Of a stretch of 64,000 nt of DNA, positions 18,225 through 27,700 are shown piece after piece; the first letter of the stretch is position 1, and every line of letters begins with the position of its first letter. The stretch lies in the NCBI GenBank assembly GCA_023410715.1, contig JAEYPN010000026.1, positions 117,776 to 181,775 on the forward strand, in the 5' to 3' direction. The position numbers and the translations under genes were made by a program. The DNA comes from Bacillota bacterium. Lineage in GTDB: Bacteria > Bacillota_I > Bacilli_A > Izemoplasmatales > UBA1188. The notes under the pieces are model-generated. The model saw nothing but the letters and a program-made list of their open reading frames with translations, was not told the DNA's origin and did no database searches.

Positions 18225-20305
18225 TGAAAACAAGAACATTTAAACTATTAATTATTGGAGCGTTATTAAGTATATTTTTAATTATTAATCCAAGCATTCA
18301 TGCAGTAGCTCCATATATAACTACAACCTTAGATCGTTATGGTCAATGGCAAGAAACACAAGATGCTTATGAACCAACAGATGCCTTAAAAATATCTTTT
18401 AATGGCAAACTTATAAATCGCGCACAAGATTTTGTGATTGACGAAAACGACTATATGTATATTGCTGATACAGGTAACAGACGCGTGGTAATTGTTAATG
18501 ATCAGCAAAAAGCAATTTTATCTTTTGGAGAAGACAAACTTTATAATCCAACAGGTATATTTGTAAGAGATCATCTCATTTATATCGCTGATTATAACGA
18601 TTCAAATGGAGTGAATAAAGGTTATATCTATATTTATCGTTATGATATGGCTGAAAACACTGTAACACTTGAAAAAGAACTTGAAACACCAAAAAGTAAA
18701 ATATTTGAAATAGACAATTATGTTTATAAACCAAAAAAGATTGCGGTAGATGATGCAGGAACAATGTATGTCATCTGTGATGGCTCAACTGCCGGTGTTT
18801 TAATGATTAATTCATCTAACCGATTCATCAACTACTTTGCACCTAATAATGTAACATATACCGTATGGGATAAAATTAAGAACTTCTTATATGGTGGCAT
18901 TGAAGGGGCAAAGATTACAAAAAAAATTCCGACTCCACCAACAAATGTTATGATTGACAATTCTGGTTACATTTACACTTTAACTAAGTCAACTATTGAA
19001 GGGGAAACTGGTGATAACTATAAGAAGGTTAACATTGGTGGTATAAACTTTTTTCCTAAAGACATGATTACAAACGGTGAATTTGTCGATTCATATTTTG
19101 GAAAAGTTGGTAATACCTTTGCCGTTACTGCATCAGGTTATATTTTTGAATATGACTCAGAAGGAAATATTTTATTCCGTTTTGCAGGTAAAGGTGATGG
19201 TGTTGATAAAATGGGATTATTTGGTAGTGCTTCAGCTATTACACTTGATTCTAAAAATAATATTTATGTAATTGATGATACAAGAAATACAATTCAAGTA
19301 TTTAGAGAAACAAATTTTGCGCTTCAGGTTCATCAAGCATTAGATTTATATAATAACGCTAAATATGAGGATGCCTTAGATAACTGGCAAACAGTACTTC
19401 GTTATAACTCAATGTTTGATATGGCTCATAGAGGTGTAGGTTTAGCTTACTTTATGAATGGTGAATATAAAAAAGCCTTAGATAAATTTTATGTAGCTAA
19501 TGATCGCACTAATTATAGTGAAGCATTTTGGGAAATCAGAAATGAGTGGTTAATTGAAAACTTATATTCAATTTTAATTGCTTTAATGATCTTTGTTGTT
19601 TTAACAATCATAATTAAAAAAACTAACCGTCGTTATCATTACCTAGATTTTATAAAAAGATTTAATGTAAAAGTTAAAAGTATACCTCTTGTTTCACAAT
19701 TAATGTTTGGATTTAGATATCTTAAAAATCCAGCAGATTCATGTTACGAGGTAAGAGCTCATAAAAAAGCAACTGTATTATCTGCGACTATCTTCTTATT
19801 AGTTATAACTATACTTTATGTAATGGGGTTAGTATGGACCGGATTCTTGTTCAATAATACCATTATTGAAAATACAATTTTACTTCGTGAAGCATTCAAA
19901 ATAATTTTCCCAGTAATTTTATTTATTGTGGCAAATTATTTAATGAGTTCGCTAATGGAAGGCGAAGGAACATTTAAAAATACTTATATTAATATAATTC
20001 ATGCTCTAGCACCAATAGTGATTTTATATCCAGTAATAATTTTAGTTTCTAACTTTATTACTTTAAATGAATCATTCTTATACACATTTGGTATTACTGT
20101 AATGCTTGGGTGGAGCGGAATTATGGTTTTTGCGAATATTAAAGAAACTCATAACTATACAGTTCTTCAAACACTAATTAACATTTTATTAACCTTATTA
20201 ATGGTAATAATCTTAATTTTAATTATTATCTTAGTTTATATTATGAGTTCTCAAGTTATTGGATTTGTTAGTGATATTGTTAAGGAAGTGATAATGAATG
20301 AGTAA
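18224..20305 (+). CDS. NHL-repeat, TPR and Yip1-like membrane protein
   Basis: This 693-residue protein has a signal peptide (about 1-28). An extracellular NHL-type beta-propeller (about 55-370) shows blades such as 'DENDYMYIADTGNRRVVIVN', 'NPTGIFVRDHLIYIADY', 'PKKIAVDDAGTMYVI' and 'TLDSKNNIYVIDDTRN'. A short TPR pair follows (about 375-430, 'ALDNWQTVLRYNSMFDMAHR'), then one span near 445-465 and a C-terminal block of about five spans (about 515-690) resembling Yip1-family proteins. It sits in the transporter operon between the two permease pairs with 1-base and 8-base overlaps, which argues for a part in the importer or its assembly. No biochemical role for this arrangement is known to me. 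Confidence 0.8.
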   Translation: MKTRTFKLLIIGALLSIFLIINPSIHAVAPYITTTLDRYGQWQETQDAYEPTDALKISFNGKLINRAQDFVIDENDYMYIADTGNRRVVIVNDQQKAILSFGEDKLYNPTGIFVRDHLIYIADYNDSNGVNKGYIYIYRYDMAENTVTLEKELETPKSKIFEIDNYVYKPKKIAVDDAGTMYVICDGSTAGVLMINSSNRFINYFAPNNVTYTVWDKIKNFLYGGIEGAKITKKIPTPPTNVMIDNSGYIYTLTKSTIEGETGDNYKKVNIGGINFFPKDMITNGEFVDSYFGKVGNTFAVTASGYIFEYDSEGNILFRFAGKGDGVDKMGLFGSASAITLDSKNNIYVIDDTRNTIQVFRETNFALQVHQALDLYNNAKYEDALDNWQTVLRYNSMFDMAHRGVGLAYFMNGEYKKALDKFYVANDRTNYSEAFWEIRNEWLIENLYSILIALMIFVVLTIIIKKTNRRYHYLDFIKRFNVKVKSIPLVSQLMFGFRYLKNPADSCYEVRAHKKATVLSATIFLLVITILYVMGLVWTGFLFNNTIIENTILLREAFKIIFPVILFIVANYLMSSLMEGEGTFKNTYINIIHALAPIVILYPVIILVSNFITLNESFLYTFGITVMLGWSGIMVFANIKETHNYTVLQTLINILLTLLMVIILILIIILVYIMSSQVIGFVSDIVKEVIMNE

Positions 20306-22565
20306 AAAAATAATAAATATCTGTTTAATAAGTTTACTTACTTTTTTAACAATAGGTGTTATTAGCGTTTCTGCTAAAAAAATGAATCGAACCAATAGTA
20401 TTACAAGTCCAAGCTATCAGATTTCAACTGACACCAATTTCTTTACAAAACCAGTAGATACAACACCTGTAGCTAATCCAGATTTAATTCTTTTAACTCA
20501 AGGTGGCTACAAAAAAGTTTCTGAAAGTGATACGTTAGAGTTGTATTATGCAGATAAGAATTTTAATATTGCCATTCATGATAAATTAACAGGTTATATT
20601 TGGTTTTCAAATACATCTAAAACCAATAAAACAAATAAATCTGGACTGGAAATTGAAATATTTCCTGCGGATTCAGGTATTAGTAAAAGTGACATAAAAA
20701 CATATGTTGGTTATAATAAATACCCTGTAACATTAAGTCATACCTCTATTGAAAATGGGGTAGAAGTAACAATTCGTGTTGAAAGCTTAGGTGTTACTAT
20801 TGTTGTCGATATTACACTTGTTAATGATAAATTAACTGTTTATGTTCCATTAGAAAAAATAAAAGAAGAGGGATATCATAAAGAAATCCTGGGACAAAGA
20901 AAAGATGAAGATTACTACATTAAGTCATTAACATTATTTGAAAATTTTGGGGCGGAAAACTATGAAATAAATGGTTATTCATTTATTCCTGATGGTAGTG
21001 GTGCTTTAATCAAATATACTAATACAAACTATACGGTTGCGTATTCAAGAAGAGTATATGGTAATGATTATGGTATCGCCGAAGAGTCAAATTTATATGA
21101 CCACTTGAGAAAAGAATCAATTGTCTCCTTGCCAATATATGGAGTAAATCATGGTTATAATCAAGCGGCATTCTTAGCGGTAGCAACTGGCGGTGCTGGT
21201 TCAGCTGAGTTAAATTCTAATCCTTATATGTATAGTAACAAGGCTTTTAATACGACATACTTCAAATTTTATTTACGTGAAAAGTATAAAATTCCAATGA
21301 ATACAGAGAGTAGTGGAACGATGACTTATGTTAATGATAAGATGTATGATCAGGATATTAGGGTTGAATATAATTTCTTACGTAATGAACAAGCCAACTA
21401 CGTTGGAATGGCTAATCTATACAAAAATGATTACTTGAATTTAACAAAGTATGAAGCATATGACAATATAAAACTTAATTTAAATGTCATTGGTCAAGAT
21501 TACAAAAATGGTTTGTTTGGTAAAAACTATGTCGAAATGACAAAGTATAATGAATTATTAGAAATTATTAAAGACTTAGAACATGATATTAGAAATTTTA
21601 ATATTGTTTACATGGGTTGGAATAAAGGTGGTTATTTCGATAATCTTAAGTTCAAACCTCGTGTAAGTAGTAATCTTGGTTCTAAAAAAGATTTACTCGA
21701 ATTAACTAAATATATTAGTGATAATAACTATGATATTTCTTCATACCTAGATTTAGTCACATCATATCGTTCAAGCATAATGTACGATACTGTCAAAAAG
21801 ATTAATATGTCAGTATACGAGTTTACTTCAACAAGTTCTATATTAGAAAAAGCATATTTTTTAAACCCAAATGGTATGAGTGATAAAGTTTTAGATTATA
21901 AAGAAATTTATGAAGAACTAGATATTAATTCCTTAGCTTTAACTAGCGTTGGAAATAGTCTTTCAAGTTACCGTTATAAATCAAAAAACTACTTCCGTAG
22001 TAATAATATTACTACTTATACAAATGAACTTGCAAAAATGGCAAATGAGTTCTCACTTGGTTTATATGAACCAAATGCGTATGCTTTAGATTATACAGAT
22101 AAGTATTACGAAGCAAGTTATGAATCAAATAAATATACTTTTATCACTGACTCAATTCCATTTATTAGTTTATTACTTAGTGGTTATGTTGAACTTTACT
22201 CACCTAATACAAACTTTATTAGTGATTATGACTTATTTGCGTTAAGACTTGTTGAGTACAATATTGCACCTTCATTTATCGTTACATCATCACCAACATA
22301 CAATTTAAGATTTACAAATTTTGAATATATTTATACTTCGCAATATGACCTATGGCATGATGAAATTATCAAAACTTATAATAAGGTTAATAACGCTTTA
22401 AAGTATGTGATTGGAGCCTCTATGATTAATCATGAATATGTCTTACCAGGAGTAGCCAAAGTTACTTATAGCAATGGTAAGAAGATTTATATTAACTATA
22501 ATGCTTTAGATGCAGAATATAATGGTATCACGATTCAAGCGATGAATTATGAGGTGGTATCATGA
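20298..22565 (+). CDS. Exported DUF5696-like protein of the transport operon
   Basis: The 755-residue protein has a signal peptide (about 1-27, ending 'VISVSAKK') and no lipobox. The mature part matches what I recognise as DUF5696 proteins: 'LYYADKNFNIAIHDKLTGYIW', 'IEIFPADSG', 'ENFGAENYEINGYSFIPDGSGALI' near residue 215-240, 'VYMGWNKGGYFDNLKFKPRVSSNLG' near 435, and a (beta/alpha)-like second half with 'GLYEPNAYAL' and 'TDSIPFISLLLSGYVELYSP'. The second half could be a degenerate glycosidase-like barrel, but I see no convincing catalytic pair. It overlaps the Yip1-like gene by 8 bases and the next permease by 4, so it is probably a transporter-associated surface protein. Confidence 0.75.
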   Translation: MSKKIINICLISLLTFLTIGVISVSAKKMNRTNSITSPSYQISTDTNFFTKPVDTTPVANPDLILLTQGGYKKVSESDTLELYYADKNFNIAIHDKLTGYIWFSNTSKTNKTNKSGLEIEIFPADSGISKSDIKTYVGYNKYPVTLSHTSIENGVEVTIRVESLGVTIVVDITLVNDKLTVYVPLEKIKEEGYHKEILGQRKDEDYYIKSLTLFENFGAENYEINGYSFIPDGSGALIKYTNTNYTVAYSRRVYGNDYGIAEESNLYDHLRKESIVSLPIYGVNHGYNQAAFLAVATGGAGSAELNSNPYMYSNKAFNTTYFKFYLREKYKIPMNTESSGTMTYVNDKMYDQDIRVEYNFLRNEQANYVGMANLYKNDYLNLTKYEAYDNIKLNLNVIGQDYKNGLFGKNYVEMTKYNELLEIIKDLEHDIRNFNIVYMGWNKGGYFDNLKFKPRVSSNLGSKKDLLELTKYISDNNYDISSYLDLVTSYRSSIMYDTVKKINMSVYEFTSTSSILEKAYFLNPNGMSDKVLDYKEIYEELDINSLALTSVGNSLSSYRYKSKNYFRSNNITTYTNELAKMANEFSLGLYEPNAYALDYTDKYYEASYESNKYTFITDSIPFISLLLSGYVELYSPNTNFISDYDLFALRLVEYNIAPSFIVTSSPTYNLRFTNFEYIYTSQYDLWHDEIIKTYNKVNNALKYVIGASMINHEYVLPGVAKVTYSNGKKIYINYNALDAEYNGITIQAMNYEVVS

Positions 22566-23632
22566 AAAACTTACTTATAAAAGTAAAAGGCTTTTTAAGA
22601 AAAGCATTTGAATTTATCGTTAATTTATGGCACAAGTTAGTAGGTGTAATTAGCCGATTTTATAACAAATCTTTAAAAAAACCTTTATATTTAATGGCTT
22701 ATTATACTGGTTTAGTATGGTTAGCAAAAAAATATCGTCATTTATCTAATAAAACTAAAAGGGCTGTCACGGGATTACTATTTATCTTACCATGGCTGAT
22801 TGGGCTGTTTATATTTGGTTTATCACCAATAATACGATCAATTAGAATGGCTATGGCTAATGAAGCTAATTTTATAGTAAAAATTATCAATGAAGAGACA
22901 GGCGAGAGTATCAGAAAATATGTAATTAAAGGATTTGGATTTACACAGTTTGAAAAGATTTTTACTAAAAATCCTACTCATGTAGAAACTATTGTATCTT
23001 TCTTAAAAGATATTGCCTTAATTGTGCCAATAGTTATGATATTTTCTCTAATTCTAGCGCTCTTACTTAATCAAAAGATTAAAGGAAAAGGTCTTTTTAG
23101 AGTAATATTCTTCATCCCTGTAATTTTACTAAGTGGTAGTATGTTATCATACTTTGACCAATTTAATTTATTAACTGTTCCAGCGATCCAAAATGGGACA
23201 ATTGCGGAATCAATGCGAACATTATTTCCGGCATTCTTATCTGAAATATTGGTTTCAGCCTTTGGACGAATAGTTTTAATATTATGGTTATCAGGGGTTC
23301 AGACATTAATTTTCCTAGCTGGCTTACAAAAAATGGATTCAGCTATATATGAAGCAGCAGAAGTTGATGGGGCTTCAATGTGGGAAACATTCTGGAAAAT
23401 TACCTTACCATCTTTAATGCCTTTAATGTATATTAACATTATTTATACAACAGTCATTTATACAAACTTAGGGTCATTCAATCCAATTATAAATTTAATA
23501 AGTAATTTACCTGTTGCAAGTTATGGCGAAGCTTATCAAGCAGCATTATCATGGATTTTGTTTGGTATTGATTTACTGGTAATTTCGGTTTATTCCCTAA
23601 TTGTCAAACTATCAAGTATTAAATATAACTAA
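22562..23632 (+). CDS. Sugar ABC transporter permease, MalF/UgpA type (pair 2)
   Basis: The 356-residue permease carries an unusual basic, amphipathic N-terminal extension of about 70 residues (helices around 'FLRKAFEFIVNLWHKLVGVI') before the first span ('GLLFILPWLIGLFIFGLSPII', about 72-92). The EAA loop is 'YEAAEVDGASMWETFWKITL' followed by PSLMPL. The start ATGA overlaps the DUF5696-like stop; GAGGTGG lies just upstream. It is more like lipooligosaccharide-type CUT1 permeases (LplB-like) than its counterpart at 16438, so the two pairs are not recent duplicates. Confidence 0.9.
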   Translation: MKNLLIKVKGFLRKAFEFIVNLWHKLVGVISRFYNKSLKKPLYLMAYYTGLVWLAKKYRHLSNKTKRAVTGLLFILPWLIGLFIFGLSPIIRSIRMAMANEANFIVKIINEETGESIRKYVIKGFGFTQFEKIFTKNPTHVETIVSFLKDIALIVPIVMIFSLILALLLNQKIKGKGLFRVIFFIPVILLSGSMLSYFDQFNLLTVPAIQNGTIAESMRTLFPAFLSEILVSAFGRIVLILWLSGVQTLIFLAGLQKMDSAIYEAAEVDGASMWETFWKITLPSLMPLMYINIIYTTVIYTNLGSFNPIINLISNLPVASYGEAYQAALSWILFGIDLLVISVYSLIVKLSSIKYN

Positions 23633-23643
23633 GGAGGGACCAT

Positions 23644-24594
23644 ATGAACAAAAATAAAGTTAAAAGAGTATTATTTGGTCGCAGGGGTAATGACGGGCTA
23701 ATCTTTAAAATGTTTATGTATATTTTACTTATTGGCATTAGCTTCATTTACCTCTATCCTTTGCTTAGAATGCTAGCAACATCACTTATGAACTTAGAGG
23801 ATTTAATTGATTCTACTAAGGTTTGGGTTCCTTCAACATTTCAGTTTAGTAACTTTACTAAAGCAATGAAAACATTAAATTTCTGGGATTCACTTTTTGA
23901 CTCGTTGAAGGTGTCAATTTATCCAACTATTATAGCTCTTGTTTCAAGCGCTCTTATTGGTTATGGATTTGCGACTTATGATTTCCCATTTAAGAAGCTT
24001 TTAATGATTATCTTAATCGCTTCATTCTTAGTACCAACAATTGTTACTTTTAGACCTAACTTTGTAAAATTTAATGAAATTCAGATTAAAACAGGAATTA
24101 AAATTATTGGTACACTAAAAACCTACCTTTTTCCAGCAGCATTGGGATATGGTTTAAGACAAACATTATTTATTCTGATTTTCTATCAATTCTTTAAAGT
24201 AATTCCTAAAGAATTGATAGAAGCAGCTGAAGTTGATGGAGCATCACAATTAAAAATATTTATTAGAATTGCCATCCCTATGAGTTTACCTGCTTTCCTA
24301 ATCTGTGGATTATATTCATTTGTATGGTACTGGAATGAAACTTCATTAGCAACTCTATATTTTGGTGGTAATTATACAACATTGTCAATGGCAGTTGCAA
24401 GCTTCAGATCACTATATAATCAACTCTTTCCAGGTGGGGCAACTGTTGGAAATGGTGCTGCTTTAGAGTCATTTAATGAAGGAATTTTATTTGCAGGTAC
24501 ACTTCTTTCAATACTTCCATTACTTGTCATTTACTTTGTATGTCAAAGATGGTTTATTGAAGGTGTAGATAAATCTGGAATTGCCGGAAATTAA
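23644..24594 (+). CDS. Sugar ABC transporter permease, MalG/LplC type (pair 2)
   Basis: The 316-residue, six-span permease has an EAA loop 'LIEAAEVDGASQLKIFIRIA' followed by IPMSLPA. It begins 11 bases after its partner with a clear AAGGAGG site. The end 'WFIEGVDKSGIAGN' is typical of the MalG-type CUT1 permeases. It completes the second importer channel. Confidence 0.9.
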   Translation: MNKNKVKRVLFGRRGNDGLIFKMFMYILLIGISFIYLYPLLRMLATSLMNLEDLIDSTKVWVPSTFQFSNFTKAMKTLNFWDSLFDSLKVSIYPTIIALVSSALIGYGFATYDFPFKKLLMIILIASFLVPTIVTFRPNFVKFNEIQIKTGIKIIGTLKTYLFPAALGYGLRQTLFILIFYQFFKVIPKELIEAAEVDGASQLKIFIRIAIPMSLPAFLICGLYSFVWYWNETSLATLYFGGNYTTLSMAVASFRSLYNQLFPGGATVGNGAALESFNEGILFAGTLLSILPLLVIYFVCQRWFIEGVDKSGIAGN

Positions 24595-24700
24595 AAGGAA
24601 TAGGGAGAAATAGTTATTTAGTGATATTAAATAATAGTACGAAATTACCAAATATTAAGAAGTAAAATAATAAATTTTATATTTAAATAAGGAGGAAATT

Positions 24701-27700
24701 ATGAAAAAGAAGATTGGTTTATTGATTTTTTTATGTGTTGTAGTGTTATCCATTGCTGGATGCCGTAAAACTACATCATCAACAAAAGCGCCTACGACTA
24801 AAACACAGTCAACAAAAGCGCCTACAACAAAGGCTCCTTCAACAGCACCAAGTTCAACTGTTCAAGGAAAGATTACATTTACCGGTGTTGAAGATATCAC
24901 AATCGGTAAAGGTGAACAATTCATCCCACTACAAGGTGTAAAAGCCCACGATGCACAGGGAGTTGAAATTACTAATATTAAATATAAAGGTAATGTTAAT
25001 CCAAACGCTGTAGGTGAATACTATGCAACTTATACTGCAACTGATAGTAAAGGTAATGTTGAAACAGTTACAAGAAAAGTTACAGTTATCATCGTTGACG
25101 TTGAGGGCCCTGCCTTAACTGGTGTTGCAAACACAACTATTTTAGTTGGTGCTGATTTCAACCCACTAGCAGGTGTTGCATCAATTGACGTAGTAGATGG
25201 TACAATCACAAATAGCATCGTTGTTACAGGCGAAGTAAATGCATTTGTTCCTGGTGAATATGTATTAAATTATTCAAGCAAAGATGCAGCTGGGAACGAA
25301 ACAAAAGCTCTACGTACTATTGTTGTTGAAGTTGGTCCTTTTAACTTTGTAGAAGAATTAACTGCATCTCCATTTAGTGGCGGAGAAATTAATGAAACAT
25401 TTGCAAATTATGCTATTGTTAGAATTAAACTTAATGTAGTGGCTGCTGGTGAAGTTACTGTTGCTATGACAAACGCAATTGGTCATGACAAATATAATTT
25501 TGAAGCAGGAGAACATGTAGTTTATGTAAGAATTAACGGTCCAGTTACTGATTCAACAGTTACAGTTACAGGAGCTGAATTTGTTTCATTATCATTTGGT
25601 TCTGCTAAAGACACAATCGCTCCAGAAGTTAAATTAAATGCTGGTAATATTATGGATGAAATCATTTATGTTCCTGCAGATAAGACTGTTGCTGAAGTAT
25701 TATTATTTAGAGATGTTACAGCTAATGATAACATTGATGGTAATTTAAGAAATAGTTTAAAAGTTGATTGGGTAAATGTTGATTTAAATTCTACTGAAGA
25801 ACAAATGGTTGTAATTTATGTTTTAGACTCAAGCGGTAATAAAGGACAAATTACAAGAAAAGTTGTATTTACAACAATGATTGATACTAAGATTGTTGGT
25901 GATTCAGAATTTAATGATGCAACTTATCAAAAACAATGGGGTTTAAATGGTGGAAGTACACCTGAAACATTAACTCTTGAAGTTAAAGATGGTGCCTTAG
26001 TTCATACAATCGCTGGTTCAGCTAATCCAGGTTGGGATAGTGCATTATCTCCACGTCTAGATTTCTTACCTGATGGAACATCTGTTTTAACTACAAGTAC
26101 TTTGACAGAAGGTAACTGGTACTTATTAAAATTTGATGTTAAAGCACAAGTTCAACGTCAAATGACAGTACGTATTGGTTTATCAACTACTGAAGCATTA
26201 AAATGGATTGAAAACTTTGCAGGTGCTTCAAATCAATCATTCACAATCACTACTGATTGGCAAACTAACTATGTATTATTCTATGTACACGCTTCTAATT
26301 CACAAGGATATCCAACTGATGCAGAAGGTACAAAAGTTAAGATGGAATTAAAGATTGGTACATTTACTTGGGGCAGCGAAGAACAAAACAACGTTGTTTC
26401 ATTTGATAACATGCAAATCTATTTATTATCAGCAGGAAATAAAGCTCCTAAATTAACTGTAAATGAATCATTACCAAAAACATTCGCAGTAGGAGAAGCT
26501 GCTCCTGTAATCGAAAATTATGTTTTAGCATTTGATGCTGAAGATAACAAAGCTGTTGCACTTGAATATAACGTAAATGCTATTGATATGACAAAAGTTG
26601 GTCAATATTCAGTTACTGTTAAAGCTACAGACTCACAAGGTGAATCAAGTGAAGTTGTACTTACATTCAACGTTATAGCTGAAAAAGATACTGAAGCTCC
26701 AGTTATTGGATCTACTCTACCTGAACAAGTAGAAGTTGGTTCAGAATTTAATATTAATGACTACATTACAATTACTGACAATGTTGATGGTAATATTGAA
26801 TTATTAGCTTCAATGGTTAATATGGGTGGCTTTAATGTTAATGAACTTGGTACTTACAAGATTATTATTACTGTAAAAGATAGCTCAGGAAATGAAGCTA
26901 AATTTGAAACTAAGGTTAAAGTATATCGTCCACAAACAGTTGAATACGAAGTTGGTGATAAAGTTCTTGATTTAATCCAAGCTGGACCAGAAGCAACTAA
27001 TGAAGTTGAAAATCCAGAAATTCCTGAATATCCAGGCGCATATATTTTAAGTCCTAAAGCATTTGGTTGGGCAAGTGCATCACAAGCAAGATTTGACTTA
27101 TCAGGCTTAGATTTTGGTAAAGCTTATTATTTAGTTCTTACTGTTAAAGCTGAACAAGCACGTGACATTAAGATTATTATGGGACAAAATCTTGGCGTTG
27201 ATCCTTGGTATACATATTTTACTGATTGCAATAATATTATCCTAAATGTTACTGAAGAATTTGTAACATTCAAAGTATTATTTAGATATGACGTAGAGTC
27301 TGTTGCTAACGGTCCTAAACTTGAATTCCAAGTTGGTAGTGTATCTAATGGTGCAAACGAAGTTGAAGGCAATAGAATTATCATTAAAGATTTCTATGTT
27401 GCTAATGCAGTTGAAAAAACAAACGACGTTGAAGTATTAGACTTATTAAATGAAACTGTTGCATCTGTTGAATCAGCTACAGCTGAAATGGTTGACGGTG
27501 TTGGCGTTATTACTGTTCCTACAATTGGTGGTTGGGCATCAGCTAACAAGGCAAAATTAACTTCAATTGATAAATTAGAATTTGGTAAAACATATAAAGT
27601 TAAAATTATTGTTAAAGGTTCATCTGATCGTCAAATTGCTTTTAGAGTTGGTCAAGGAAAAGATGGTTCATCTGATAACGTATGGATGTTAGACTTTACT

